A program made the translations under genes and the position numbers. A DNA stretch of 64,000 nt, from the NCBI GenBank assembly GCA_049587755.1, contig JBAVEN010000086.1, positions 30,997 to 94,996 on the forward strand. Reading direction: 5' to 3'. Origin of the DNA: Bog-375 sp049587755 (GTDB lineage: Bacteria; Acidobacteriota; Terriglobia; Bryobacterales; Bryobacteraceae). Under the pieces are notes generated by a model. That model made no database searches and was not told the DNA's origin. It worked only from the letters and a program-made list of their open reading frames with translations. Each line of letters starts with the position of its first letter. The first letter of the stretch is position 1. This document shows positions 28,157 to 36,657 of this stretch, piece by piece.

Positions 28157-28187
28157 CCACTACATCTTGGGGCACTATTACGAGTGC
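28157..28187 (+). promoter_or_regulatory. Candidate tandem NrdR boxes upstream of nrdJ
   Basis: CCACTACATCTTGGGG (28157-28172) keeps most key positions of the NrdR box (CaCwAtATaTwG). GCACTATTACGAGTGC (28172-28187) shows the CACT..AGTG outer palindrome but a poor centre. They abut, about 35-65 bases before the nrdJ ATG. NrdR represses ribonucleotide reductase genes in most bacteria. The close spacing is not the usual three helical turns, so the second box is doubtful. The 230 bases before this, back to the terminator, hold nothing I recognise. Confidence 0.4.
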
Positions 28188-28221
28188 GTTCTTTCAGCAG
28201 GAATCCCGAAGGAGATGGAAG

Positions 28222-31041
28222 ATGGGACAGCTTAGCGTGGGCTTGAGTGCGAAAATGGAATCATTGGAGACTCACAGCACCCAACCAACCAAGACCGGGG
28301 TATCGTTCCCCCGCTTCTTTACCGCCAGGCTTGAGCCCGGCAGGACCCCTTATGACGAGCTACGCTGGGAGACCCGCACGGCCTCAATCGGCAACGACAA
28401 AGGGTCGGTGATTTTCGAGCAGCGCGATGTGGAAGTGCCGGCCGACTGGTCGCAGACGGCGACCAACATTGTGGCCAGCAAATATTTTCACGGCAAATTG
28501 GGGTCGCCGGAGCGCGAAACCAGCGTGGTCCAGTTGGTGGAGCGGGTGGTGAACACCATCGCCGGCTGGGGCAAGAAAGACGGATATTTTCGCAGCGCAG
28601 AGGACGGCGAGAACTTCCGCGCCGAGCTGGCGCACCTGATGCTCACGCAGAAGGCCTGCTTCAATTCGCCGGTGTGGTTCAATGTCGGCGTGAAAGAGGC
28701 GCGCGGCTACGGTTGGGTGTATGACGCCGCGGCCGGGCGCATCAAGAAACTGGAATCCGGCGCGGTGCGGCCGCAGTGCTCTGCCTGCTTCATCGTTTCG
28801 GTCAAGGATTCGCTGGAATCGATTCTCGATCTGGCCAAGACCGAAGGGATGCTGTTTAAGTGGGGCTCGGGCACGGGGACGAACCTTTCGGCGCTGCGCG
28901 AGGAAGACGCCGTGCTTTCCGGCGGCGGGCGAGCCAGCGGGCCGCTCTCCTTTATGAAAGGTTTCGACGCGTTCGCCGGCGTCATCAAATCCGGCGGCAA
29001 AACGCGCCGCGCGGCCAAAATGGTGATTCTCAATACGGACCATCCCGACATCGAGAAATTCATTTGGTGCAAGGCGAAGGAAGAAAAGAAAGCTTACACG
29101 CTGGTGGAGGCCGGCTACGATGCTTCGCTCGATGGCGAAGCGTACAGCTCGATTTTTTTCCAGAACGCCAACAACTCGGTGCGCGCCACCGACGATTTCA
29201 TGCGCGCAGCGCAAGAGGACGGCGAATGGTGGACCAAGCACGTGTTCAGCGGCCAGCCGAGGGACCGCTACAAGGCGCGCGACCTGCTGCGCCAGATTGC
29301 CGAGGCCACGCACCAGTGCGGCGACCCCGGTATGCAATTCGATACCACCGTCAACCGCTGGCACCCGTGCAAGAACACGGCACGCATCAACGCTTCCAAC
29401 CCGTGCTCGGAATACATGTTCCTGGACGATTCGGCTTGCAACCTCTCGTCGCTGAACCTGATGAAATTCGTCGGTCCGGACGGGCAATTTGACGTCGAAG
29501 CATTCCGGCATGCGGTGGATACGATGATCCTGGCGCAGGAAATCATCGTCGATAATGCCAGCTACCCCACCGAGAAGATCGGCGAGAATTCGCACCGTTT
29601 CCGCCCGCTGGGCCTTGGCTACGCCAACCTGGGCGCGCTGCTGATGTCGATGGGCGTGCCTTACGACAGCGACCAGGGGCGCGACACGGCGGCGATCATC
29701 ACGGCGGTGATGTGCGGGCAGGCTTATCTGACCAGCTCGCGGGTGGCTGAGGCGGTGGGGCCGTTCGCCGGCTACCGGGAGAACGAGCAGCCGTTCCTGG
29801 AAGTGGTCCGCATGCACCGCGATTCGGTGGACCGGGTGAGGCGGGCGAACATTCCGGCCGCCTTGTACGAAGGCGCGCGGCAGTGCTGGGACGACGCTCA
29901 CCAAGCCGGGCAGCGCCACGGCTACCGCAACGCGCAAGTCACGGTGATTGCGCCCACCGGAACCATCGGGTTCATGATGGATTGCGATACGACCGGCATT
30001 GAGCCGGACCTGGCGCTCATCAAGTACAAGAAACTGGTGGGCGGCGGCGTCATCAAGATCGTCAACAACACGGTGCCGCAGGCCCTGATCAAGCTCGGCT
30101 ATTCGCCGGCGCAGGTGGAGAAGATAGTCAGCCACATCGATTCCACCGGCACCATCGAAGGCGCGCCCGACCTGAAGCCCGAGCACCTGGCGGTGTTCGA
30201 TTGCAGCTTCCGGCCGCAGAACGGGACACGGTCGATCCATTACATGGGCCATGTGCGGATGATGGCGGCGGTGCAGCCGTTCATCTCCGGCGCCATTTCG
30301 AAGACCATCAACATGCCCGAGGAATCCACGGTGGAGGACGTCATGAACGCCTACACCGAAAGCTGGAAGCTGGGGCTGAAGGCGGTGGCCATTTACCGCG
30401 ACAATTCCAAGCGCGTGCAGCCGCTCAGCTCGGGCTCGGGCAAGACCGAAAAAAGGGCTGCGGTTACGGCCTCCGCCGCGGCGCCGGCGGAGAAGGTGGT
30501 TTACCGGCCAGTGCGGCGCAAGCTGCCGGACGAGCGGCGCTCGATCACGCACAAGTTTTCGATTGGCGGCCATGAAGGCTACATCACGGTCGGCATGTAC
30601 GACGATGGCTCACCAGGGGAACTCTTCATCACCATGGCGAAGGAAGGCTCGACCATTTCCGGGTTGATGGACGCCTTCGCCACCGCGGTCAGCTTCAACC
30701 TGCAATACGGAGTGCCACTGAAGTTCCTGGTCGATAAATTCGCCCACCTGCGGTTCGAGCCGAGCGGCTGGACCGGCAACCCGCAGGTGCCGTACGCCAA
30801 GTCGATCATGGATTACATATTCCGCTGGCTGGGCGCCAAGTTCCTGGGGCCGGAGTACGCGGTCACGGAAGTTGGCGAAACCCCGAACCTGCGGCCCACC
30901 GAGCCGGACCCGCAGCAGCAACTGCCCTTCGCGCCGGTGAGCGCCGACGCCCCGCTGTGCGCCGAATGCGGTTCCATCATGACGCGCAACGGAAGCTGCT
31001 ACAAGTGCGGCAATTGCGGCGGCACCAGCGGCTGCAGCTAG
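28222..31041 (+). CDS. nrdJ: Adenosylcobalamin-dependent (class II) ribonucleoside-diphosphate reductase
   Basis: 939 residues. It reduces ribonucleotides to deoxyribonucleotides with a cobalamin-generated radical, so it needs no oxygen. Visible are KACFNSPVWFNVG near residue 150, CSACFIVSVKDSLESI with the active-site region around 190, NPCSEYMFLDDSACNLSSLN near 393, and PTGTIGFMMDCDTTGIEPD near 580. A TSCPD-type domain follows (about 755-880), then a cysteine-rich end (CAECG, CYKCGNCGG, GCS) that delivers reducing electrons. GAAGGAGATG precedes the start. Candidate NrdR boxes lie upstream and a terminator downstream. Confidence 0.96.
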   Translation: MGQLSVGLSAKMESLETHSTQPTKTGVSFPRFFTARLEPGRTPYDELRWETRTASIGNDKGSVIFEQRDVEVPADWSQTATNIVASKYFHGKLGSPERETSVVQLVERVVNTIAGWGKKDGYFRSAEDGENFRAELAHLMLTQKACFNSPVWFNVGVKEARGYGWVYDAAAGRIKKLESGAVRPQCSACFIVSVKDSLESILDLAKTEGMLFKWGSGTGTNLSALREEDAVLSGGGRASGPLSFMKGFDAFAGVIKSGGKTRRAAKMVILNTDHPDIEKFIWCKAKEEKKAYTLVEAGYDASLDGEAYSSIFFQNANNSVRATDDFMRAAQEDGEWWTKHVFSGQPRDRYKARDLLRQIAEATHQCGDPGMQFDTTVNRWHPCKNTARINASNPCSEYMFLDDSACNLSSLNLMKFVGPDGQFDVEAFRHAVDTMILAQEIIVDNASYPTEKIGENSHRFRPLGLGYANLGALLMSMGVPYDSDQGRDTAAIITAVMCGQAYLTSSRVAEAVGPFAGYRENEQPFLEVVRMHRDSVDRVRRANIPAALYEGARQCWDDAHQAGQRHGYRNAQVTVIAPTGTIGFMMDCDTTGIEPDLALIKYKKLVGGGVIKIVNNTVPQALIKLGYSPAQVEKIVSHIDSTGTIEGAPDLKPEHLAVFDCSFRPQNGTRSIHYMGHVRMMAAVQPFISGAISKTINMPEESTVEDVMNAYTESWKLGLKAVAIYRDNSKRVQPLSSGSGKTEKRAAVTASAAAPAEKVVYRPVRRKLPDERRSITHKFSIGGHEGYITVGMYDDGSPGELFITMAKEGSTISGLMDAFATAVSFNLQYGVPLKFLVDKFAHLRFEPSGWTGNPQVPYAKSIMDYIFRWLGAKFLGPEYAVTEVGETPNLRPTEPDPQQQLPFAPVSADAPLCAECGSIMTRNGSCYKCGNCGGTSGCS

Positions 31042-31095
31042 GCTGGTTCTGCCAGCCCTGGGGCGACGCATCGAGTTTTCAGTGGGAGAATCGCA

Positions 31096-31129
31096 CACCC
31101 GGTCCGCACGTCGGGCCGGGTGCTTTTTT
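31096..31129 (+). terminator. Rho-independent terminator after nrdJ
   Basis: A stem CACCCGG (31096-31102) with CCGGGTG (31116-31122), extended by a short inner CCG/CGG pairing, is followed by six T residues (31124-31129). It separates nrdJ from the next receptor gene. Confidence 0.85.
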
Positions 31130-31190
31130 CGTGGGCGGACCCGCGGGCCGGCGAGGCTGTCGGTAATCGTAAAGGCGTCACCCGCCAGAG

Positions 31191-33083
31191 GTGGTATTCA
31201 CCAACATCACGCGGCGGCAGGCCTGGAGCCAGAGTGTGTCCGCCTCGCGCCGGTTACAATGGGGATTGCGTTCTTCCTTTCTGTGGTTATTCTTCCTGTC
31301 CTTCCCCGTCGTGGCTCAGCCGCCTGATGCGCCGCAACCGCCAGCCCAGCCGACGCCTGCCGCGCAGCATGAAACGGTGGTGGTGACGGGCGCCTTCGAG
31401 CCGCTTACGCTCGATGAAATGGACCGTGCCATTTCAGTGCTGCCGGCGCGCGTCAACGACCTGGTGCTCAACGCGCTGGTGGATCTGCTGCGTACCGATC
31501 CCGCGCTCGATCTTCAGGAGCGCGCGCCCGATGGCGTGCAGACCGACCTTTCGATCCGCGGCGGCACCTTCGCCCAGACGCTGGTGCTGCTCGACGGCCA
31601 ACGGCTGAGCGACGCGCAAACCGGCCACCACGACATGGATATCCCGGTGCCGCTCGATACCATCCAGCAGGTCGAGGTGCTGCGCGGCTCCGGCTCCACG
31701 CTCTATGGCTCGGACGCGATTGGCGGCGTGATCAACATCATCACTGCCCCGCCCGAGGATATGGAGTTGCGGTTGCGCACCTCGGTGGGCAACGACGGCA
31801 TCAACCAGCAGCGCGCGTCGATTTCGGATACGTTCGGGCCGGTGAGCGAGCAGCTCAGCTTCGCGCGCGATTTTTCCACCGGCTTCATGCCGGACCGCGA
31901 CTATCGCAACCTGGACTTCGCCTCGAGCACGCACGTCGCGACCGGTTGGGGCGCGAGCGATCTGACTGCGGCGTACATGGACAAGCCGTTCGGCGCCGCC
32001 GACTTCTATGGTCCGTATCCTTCCTGGGAGGACACCAAGACCTGGTGGATCGGCGGGCGGCAGGCGCTGGGCAAGAAGACCGAAGCGAGCTTCGCCTGGC
32101 GGCGGCACAGCGATCTGTTCGTGCTCTTCCGCGATCAGCCCGCGATTTACACCAACCATCACGCCGATGAAAGCTACCAGGGCGCACTGCGCCGCAGGGA
32201 AACGCCAGCGCAGGCCGTCACTATCTCGTACGGCGTGGAGGCGCTCCACGAATCCATCGTGAGCAACAACCTGGGAATTCACGCGCGCAGCCGTGCCGCG
32301 GCCTATGCGGCGGCGGACTTCCGGGCGCTGCGGCGGTTCTCGCTCACCGTGGCGGCGCGGGAGGAGATCTGGCGCAACCTTTCGGCGACGCTCAGTCCCA
32401 CTATCGCGGGCGGCGCCTGGGTAAGTCCGCGATTCAAATTTCGCGGGTCGGTAAGCCGCGCGTTTCGCGTGCCCAGTTACACCGAACTGTATTACTCTGA
32501 TCCCAGCGACTACGGCAATCCTAACCTGCGGCCGGAGAGCGCCTGGGACTACGAAGCCGGCGTCGACTGGCATCCCGGTTTCCGCGTGCGCGGCGAGCTG
32601 ACCGTATTCAATCGCCAGGTGCGGAATGGCATCGATTATTACCGCACTGACGTGGACGCCCCGTGGCAGGCGTTGAACATAGACCGGCTGCGATTCACCG
32701 GCGTGGAAAGCGGGCTGCACTTAGTGCTCACCCGTTCGCAAACACTCGACCTGCACTATGACTGGCTAATTGGCACACAAGACACCGTACCCGGCACTTA
32801 CACGAAGTACAGCTTCAATTACCCCTCCGATGACGCGGTGGCGGCGTGGCAAGCGATGTTCGATGGGCGCTGGATGTTGCGCAGCCGCGTAGGCGCGATG
32901 AATCGCCGCGGCCTTTCGCCGTACGCCCTGTGGGATGTCTACGCCGCCTATGCAGCCGGCGCCGTCCACCCGTTCTTACAAGTTTCCAACCTGACTAACA
33001 CCGACTACCAGGAAATCCTAGGCGTCCCCATGCCCGGGCGGACGATTGTGGCTGGCGTGGAACTGCTGGTGAGGCGGAAATAA
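31191..33083 (+). CDS. TonB-dependent receptor, BtuB-like
   Basis: 630 residues from a GTG at 31191; a signal-like segment (SSFLWLFFLSFPVVAQ) lies at about residues 28-43, so a later start is possible. The plug domain reads VVVTGAFEPLTL, then LSIRGGTFAQTLVLLDGQRL, IQQVEVLRGSGSTLYGSDA and GGVINIIT; the barrel follows, with FRVPSYTELYYSDPSDYGNP and NLRPESAWDYE. Size and plug are like BtuB and siderophore receptors rather than the Oar type. It lies behind nrdJ, whose enzyme needs cobalamin, so cobalamin is a guess at the ligand; a terminator separates them and I see no cobalamin riboswitch. The last residue is Lys, unusual for a barrel protein. Confidence 0.85.
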   Translation: MVFTNITRRQAWSQSVSASRRLQWGLRSSFLWLFFLSFPVVAQPPDAPQPPAQPTPAAQHETVVVTGAFEPLTLDEMDRAISVLPARVNDLVLNALVDLLRTDPALDLQERAPDGVQTDLSIRGGTFAQTLVLLDGQRLSDAQTGHHDMDIPVPLDTIQQVEVLRGSGSTLYGSDAIGGVINIITAPPEDMELRLRTSVGNDGINQQRASISDTFGPVSEQLSFARDFSTGFMPDRDYRNLDFASSTHVATGWGASDLTAAYMDKPFGAADFYGPYPSWEDTKTWWIGGRQALGKKTEASFAWRRHSDLFVLFRDQPAIYTNHHADESYQGALRRRETPAQAVTISYGVEALHESIVSNNLGIHARSRAAAYAAADFRALRRFSLTVAAREEIWRNLSATLSPTIAGGAWVSPRFKFRGSVSRAFRVPSYTELYYSDPSDYGNPNLRPESAWDYEAGVDWHPGFRVRGELTVFNRQVRNGIDYYRTDVDAPWQALNIDRLRFTGVESGLHLVLTRSQTLDLHYDWLIGTQDTVPGTYTKYSFNYPSDDAVAAWQAMFDGRWMLRSRVGAMNRRGLSPYALWDVYAAYAAGAVHPFLQVSNLTNTDYQEILGVPMPGRTIVAGVELLVRRK

Positions 33084-33123
33084 GCGCGAACCGCCTCGTC
33101 CGCGTTGCCCGCTGGGACGTCAG

Positions 33124-33948
33124 TCAGATTGCGAGCTTTCCATTATTGAACACGATTTCGGATAGGTCGGAAAAAAAAGAGAGCAAATTTTCCGGCGTCA
33201 TCGGGGCGTCACCTGGATGACTACACTGTATACGTATATCGAGGCAGTGTTCGAGGCGCCGGCGCTGGTTGCCCTCGATCAGGTCCATTCCATCCAGCAC
33301 GATAAGCACCTTTCGATCAGCGGTTTCTCGAAGGTCGCTGATCGACTGTATCGGCCCCGTGCCATCGAAGCCCTTGAAACGCCCCTTCTTCTGTGAGGCG
33401 AGTTCTGCCGATTTGGCCTGGAATGTGTCGAGACCCAGCTCTTCTATTTTGCAATGTAGTTGATGCATCGCCGCGGACCATCCAAGAACGGCAGCCGCGC
33501 GCTTGCAGTCCGCCTTGATGCACCTCAAGGCCTCGTCGAGGTATCCCTTTTGGTCAGGGTAGGGCACATTGGAAATAAGTTCTTGAAGCCTGGGGTCGAT
33601 AGGCGCCTCCGAGGGAGCAAACAGAACGGGTTTGATGAGGTCTGTATCGAAGCTCTGCAGCAGGTCGTCGCAGGCGCTGAGGTGGCTGGTGGCCTTGTTT
33701 CGCTTGGAGGCCAACCCGAAAAGCCGTTCAAGGCCGGACCGGTATTTCCTCAAGCAATCGCCGTCAACGATCGGCCGACGAGATAGGTCTGGCTCTAGCT
33801 TCTCCGACCATAGTCGGCACAGGGACGCGACGGGATTCGAGACGGCGGCGGGGTTCACGAGTTGGGTGTTCGCCCGCTTCACCGTTGCATATACCTTGGT
33901 CAGGCCCACCTTGAGTGTGCGAAGGTTATCGAGGATCTCGTCCTTCAT
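33124..33948 (-). CDS. Unknown protein with HEPN-like C-terminal Rx4H motif
   Basis: 274 residues, mostly helical, with no signal peptide. The C-terminal part reads RRRLEHCLDIRIQCSHPGD, with R239 and H244 spaced as in the Rx4-6H motif of HEPN ribonucleases; many HEPN domains have R-N-x3-H-P at this point, here R-I-x3-H-P. A helix follows (ENLLSFFSDLSEIVF). I do not recognise the N-terminal 200 residues. The ATG overlaps the stop of the upstream gene by four bases, so the pair is coupled. Proximity to a Phd/PIN module suggests a defence or toxin-type role, but this is inference. Confidence 0.6.
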   Translation of the reverse strand: MKDEILDNLRTLKVGLTKVYATVKRANTQLVNPAAVSNPVASLCRLWSEKLEPDLSRRPIVDGDCLRKYRSGLERLFGLASKRNKATSHLSACDDLLQSFDTDLIKPVLFAPSEAPIDPRLQELISNVPYPDQKGYLDEALRCIKADCKRAAAVLGWSAAMHQLHCKIEELGLDTFQAKSAELASQKKGRFKGFDGTGPIQSISDLRETADRKVLIVLDGMDLIEGNQRRRLEHCLDIRIQCSHPGDAPMTPENLLSFFSDLSEIVFNNGKLAI

Positions 33949-34544
33949 TCGAGGCCAGACTTAGCGCGGACCATTTCGGCAAGCCTTCTCATCCCCTCGT
34001 CGCTGAGAGCAGCGGGATAATCGTCCTTGAACGCTGCGAAAAGCCTGGAGTTGTTCTTGAAGTTTGCCTTGAAGTTTGTTCTGTCGTAGGCCTTCTTGCC
34101 CTCACAAATTGAGCGGACATTCTCCGCGTCGAATATGAACTCACCCGCCTCCATTGCATGCTTGAGGGCCTCCATCAGGGTGATCTCAATTTGGGCCTTC
34201 GAGTGCTTGACTTCCTCCTGCGACCATATTGGCTCGACTACGCCGCCCTCGACGTGAAACAGCTTGTCCAAGTGCTCCACCTTAAGTTCATACTTTTTCA
34301 GGAACGCCTTCAGTCGTAACGGAAGCGACATCGAGCCGACGGAGCCGGACGTAGCCGACGTTTCCGCGCCCTGTGAAGCGTCCTGCCCCGGGCCAGGCGT
34401 CTTTTCCTTCGGCGCCTTCTCTCTGTGGCGGCTGTCCAAGAAGTCTTCCAGCAACATCTCGAACGCACGCGACTGAAGGTTGTCTGGAATCGTCCGAACG
34501 AGTGACACGATCTCTGCAATCTCGGACTTCAGGACTTCGTCCAT
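33945..34544 (-). CDS. Unknown partner protein of the HEPN-like gene
   Basis: 199 residues, first gene of the two-gene unit. AAGGAG lies nine bases before the ATG. An N-terminal helical part (VLKSEIAEIVSLVRTIPDN) is followed by a Lys/Pro/Ser-rich linker (about residues 40-75) and a C-terminal domain with ALKHAMEAGEFIFDA, AYDRTNFKANFKNNSRLFAA and ALSDEGMRRLAEMVR. The end looks like a winged-helix or similar small DNA-binding fold, but this is only an impression. The two genes share a 4-base overlap, which argues that their products act together. Confidence 0.6.
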   Translation of the reverse strand: MDEVLKSEIAEIVSLVRTIPDNLQSRAFEMLLEDFLDSRHREKAPKEKTPGPGQDASQGAETSATSGSVGSMSLPLRLKAFLKKYELKVEHLDKLFHVEGGVVEPIWSQEEVKHSKAQIEITLMEALKHAMEAGEFIFDAENVRSICEGKKAYDRTNFKANFKNNSRLFAAFKDDYPAALSDEGMRRLAEMVRAKSGLE

Positions 34545-34615
34545 GGAGCATTTCTCCTTGAAAACAGTTTACACCCCTCACGTTTTGAGCACTACATCGC
34601 CTGTACGCGGTGGGT

Positions 34616-34634
34616 GTGTTGAGAAGTTCAACAC
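34616..34634. promoter_or_regulatory. Palindromic operator-like site upstream of the HEPN-like pair
   Basis: GTGTTGA-GAAGT-TCAACAC, a perfect 7-bp inverted repeat about 70 bases upstream of the ATG at 34544. It may bind a product of the operon or act as a short hairpin. Confidence 0.35.
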
Positions 34635-34729
34635 TGCGCGGGTCGGGGTTCCTTGCGTGATCCGCTGTCCCACTGGAATTTAGACAGGAGATGATTTCCT
34701 GGTCGCCGATCCCGCAACGCCCAAAGTGC

Positions 34730-34758
34730 TATAATCATTCTGACCAGACTAGTCAGAA
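34730..34758 (+). promoter_or_regulatory. Promoter and operator of the Phd/PIN module
   Basis: TATAAT at 34730-34735 is a consensus -10 element; the -35 is weak. Just downstream is a perfect inverted repeat TTCTGAC (34738-34744) and GTCAGAA (34752-34758) with a 7-base spacer, placed where a bound antitoxin would block transcription. It ends nine bases before the antitoxin ATG, so the leader is very short. Confidence 0.6.
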
Positions 34759-34767
34759 ACGCACACC

Positions 34768-35085
34768 ATGAACAGGACAGAAAAACGCTCTCCCCGCCAA
34801 GCTCTAGCTCCGAAGCCTCATGCGGTCCGGAAGGAATGGCAACTGCAGGAGGCGAAGGCGCGATTTAGCGAAGTGTTCCGTCTTGCCCGGGAATCTGGGC
34901 CGCAGCGCGTGACCAAACACGGCAGGACGGCTGTGGTGGTGCTTCCGGCCGAGGACTACGAACGGCTTTCCAGGTCCAAGGCGCGCCAGGGAAGCCTCGC
35001 CCAATTCTTCGCCGATTCGCCGCTGGCTGGTTCGGGTATCCAACTGGGGCGCCGGCGCGATTTCGGCAGAGCGATTAAGCTGTGA
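34768..35085 (+). CDS. Phd/YefM-family antitoxin
   Basis: 105 residues. The Phd/YefM DNA-binding fold is visible as WQLQEAKARFSEVFRLARES, then GPQRVTKHGRTAVVVLPAEDYERL (about residues 27-70). The C-terminal tail (SLAQFFADSPLAGSGIQL) is the part expected to wrap around and block the toxin. The N-terminal 25 residues are an unusual basic extension. Its stop overlaps the GTG start of the PIN toxin (GTGA, 35082-35085). A palindrome in its promoter suggests self-repression. Confidence 0.88.
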   Translation: MNRTEKRSPRQALAPKPHAVRKEWQLQEAKARFSEVFRLARESGPQRVTKHGRTAVVVLPAEDYERLSRSKARQGSLAQFFADSPLAGSGIQLGRRRDFGRAIKL

Positions 35086-35504
35086 GCGGCTTCCTGCTGG
35101 ACACCAACGTCATCTCCGAGCTGGTCCGGCCGGAACCGGACGATAAAGTGCGCCGCTGGGTGGAGGCGACGGACGAATCGATCCTGTTTCTGAGCGTGCT
35201 CACGCTGGGCGAAATCAGGAACGGCGTGCAACGTCTGCGCTCAGGGCGGCGCCGCGCACAACTGGAATCGTGGCTGCAAGCCGATCTCCCATCCCGCTTT
35301 GAGGGGCGGATTCTGCCGATCGATGCGGCGATCGCGGACCGATGGGGTACGGTCTCCGCCATTGCCGCGGCCAAAGGCAAGCCGGTTCCCGTCATCGACG
35401 GCCTTCTAGCGGCGACGGCAATCCACCACAACCTCACGCTCGTCACCAGAAACGGCGCGGACGTTGGCGGCACGGGTGTTCGAACGCTGAATCCTTGGGT
35501 CTGA
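35082..35504 (+). CDS. PIN-domain ribonuclease toxin (VapC/FitB-like)
   Basis: 140 residues from a GTG overlapping the antitoxin stop. The PIN pattern is clear: LLDTNVISELVRPEPD with the first acidic residue, FLSVLTLGEIRNGV with the conserved Glu, and PVIDGLLAATAIHHNLTLVTRN with the later Asp residues. It is expected to cleave RNA when free of its antitoxin. Its last 62 bases overlap the 3' end of the convergent PEP-CTERM gene. Confidence 0.88.
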   Translation: MSGFLLDTNVISELVRPEPDDKVRRWVEATDESILFLSVLTLGEIRNGVQRLRSGRRRAQLESWLQADLPSRFEGRILPIDAAIADRWGTVSAIAAAKGKPVPVIDGLLAATAIHHNLTLVTRNGADVGGTGVRTLNPWV

Positions 35505-36300
35505 ACCGCTTCGCCACCATAAGTCCGGCGATGCCGGCCGCCAGCAAGCAGCAGGACCCTGGCTCCGGTGTTGTCGGCAGCGGGTTGGGCGCAAGCCCGT
35601 AGAGCACCGCAGTTGTGGAACCAGGGGTGGCAAGTCCCGTGCCGGTGTTGATCGTGTCGACGGTTTTGTTATTGGCATCCCCTCCGTACAGGATGCCGTT
35701 GATCATGGTCATCGATTCCATTTGGTAGTTGCCGCTGCCGCCAAACGATCCAACTGCGGCGGCAAGTCCGGTGGTGGTGGCGATTGTATACAGTTCGTTT
35801 GCATCGCCATAATAGAGCGTGCTCGAATTGGTTGAGAGACTAACGTACTCGCCGGCGGTGTAGCTTAGCCCGGTGAGCCCCGCCAGTGTGGCTAGCCCCG
35901 TCGAGGCATTTATGGAATACAGCCCGAGGTCAGATAAGCTGGACCCATCGCTGGTTCCATAGCCCACGCCATAGAGCCCGTTCAAAGTGGAGCCCAACTC
36001 AACCAAATGTACGCCAAGCGGGTCTATGGGCGCGGCGAGCGATCCAGTCGACGTGTTCACATCGTAGAGATCACTGGCGCTGGCGGTGTACAACGAACCG
36101 TCGTACACACCCAGACCAGTTTCGAGCTGCTCCAAGCCGCCGGTCGCGGAGACCACACCGGTTGTCAGGTCGACGGTGCCAAACTGATGATAGTAGCCAC
36201 TCAGATCGTAAGCGATGATGTCCGCGGCCGGCAGACGGGCTGTGGATATAAGAAACAGCACCGCGCAGCGCAAGACCGCCCGACCGACGCTACTCAGCAT
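35443..36300 (-). CDS. PEP-CTERM-type secreted protein with altered C-terminus
   Basis: 285 residues. Signal peptide (VLRCAVLFLISTARLPAA), then repeated short beta units around a Thr-Gly core (TTGVVSATGG, STGSLAAPID, STGLATLAGL), a propeller-like pattern. Near the end TPEPGSCCLLAAGIAGLMVAKRF is a PEP-CTERM signal (motif, helix, basic end). However, 19 more residues (RPKDSAFEHPCRQRPRRFW) follow, all encoded antisense to the last 62 bases of the PIN toxin gene. The tail looks like a by-product of the toxin-antitoxin module arriving here, and sorting may be affected. Confidence 0.75.
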   Translation of the reverse strand: MLSSVGRAVLRCAVLFLISTARLPAADIIAYDLSGYYHQFGTVDLTTGVVSATGGLEQLETGLGVYDGSLYTASASDLYDVNTSTGSLAAPIDPLGVHLVELGSTLNGLYGVGYGTSDGSSLSDLGLYSINASTGLATLAGLTGLSYTAGEYVSLSTNSSTLYYGDANELYTIATTTGLAAAVGSFGGSGNYQMESMTMINGILYGGDANNKTVDTINTGTGLATPGSTTAVLYGLAPNPLPTTPEPGSCCLLAAGIAGLMVAKRFRPKDSAFEHPCRQRPRRFW

Positions 36301-36657
36301 ACCTACCCTATGCTTTCTTCGCCGTGGCCGCGCCGGGACTGGCGGCCTATAGGGTAGTCCACACGCGACACGATAATCTCATTTAATTCTTCGTGGCGGC
36401 TTGCCCGGAATTGATCGGTGTTTTGAGGTCTCCAGCCGCAAGAACCCGGAGGGATGCGCGCCATGGGCCAAAGCCGCGTCCAAGTCGTGGACGGTCTGGC
36501 ATTACCGGTACCGGCGTGCGAGGATTCGCCGTGGCGCAAATCAGCGTGAGGCGAATCGGAGATACAAAAGGACAGGTGCTGGAGTATACTAACCGAGACA
36601 CACCGGGAGTCCAAATGGAGAACCCGGATCTGCAAATGAGGGGTGAGTGAGGGGACG
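36301..36657. other. Divergent intergenic region
   Basis: About 350 bases between outward-reading genes. TATACT at 36585-36590 may be a -10 element for the gene at 36658; no matching -35 is clear. Nothing else recognised. Confidence 0.4.

Noticed and set aside
27924..28221. Cobalamin riboswitch before nrdJ
   Set aside because: I looked for the conserved B12 box and core pairing and did not find them; only NrdR-like palindromes are visible.
28384..30573. Open frame of 729 codons antisense to nrdJ
   Set aside because: Reverse shadow of a highly conserved gene with no domain or ribosome binding site.
31042..31190. Cobalamin riboswitch before the BtuB-like receptor
   Set aside because: The only clear structure is a rho-independent terminator; no B12 box.
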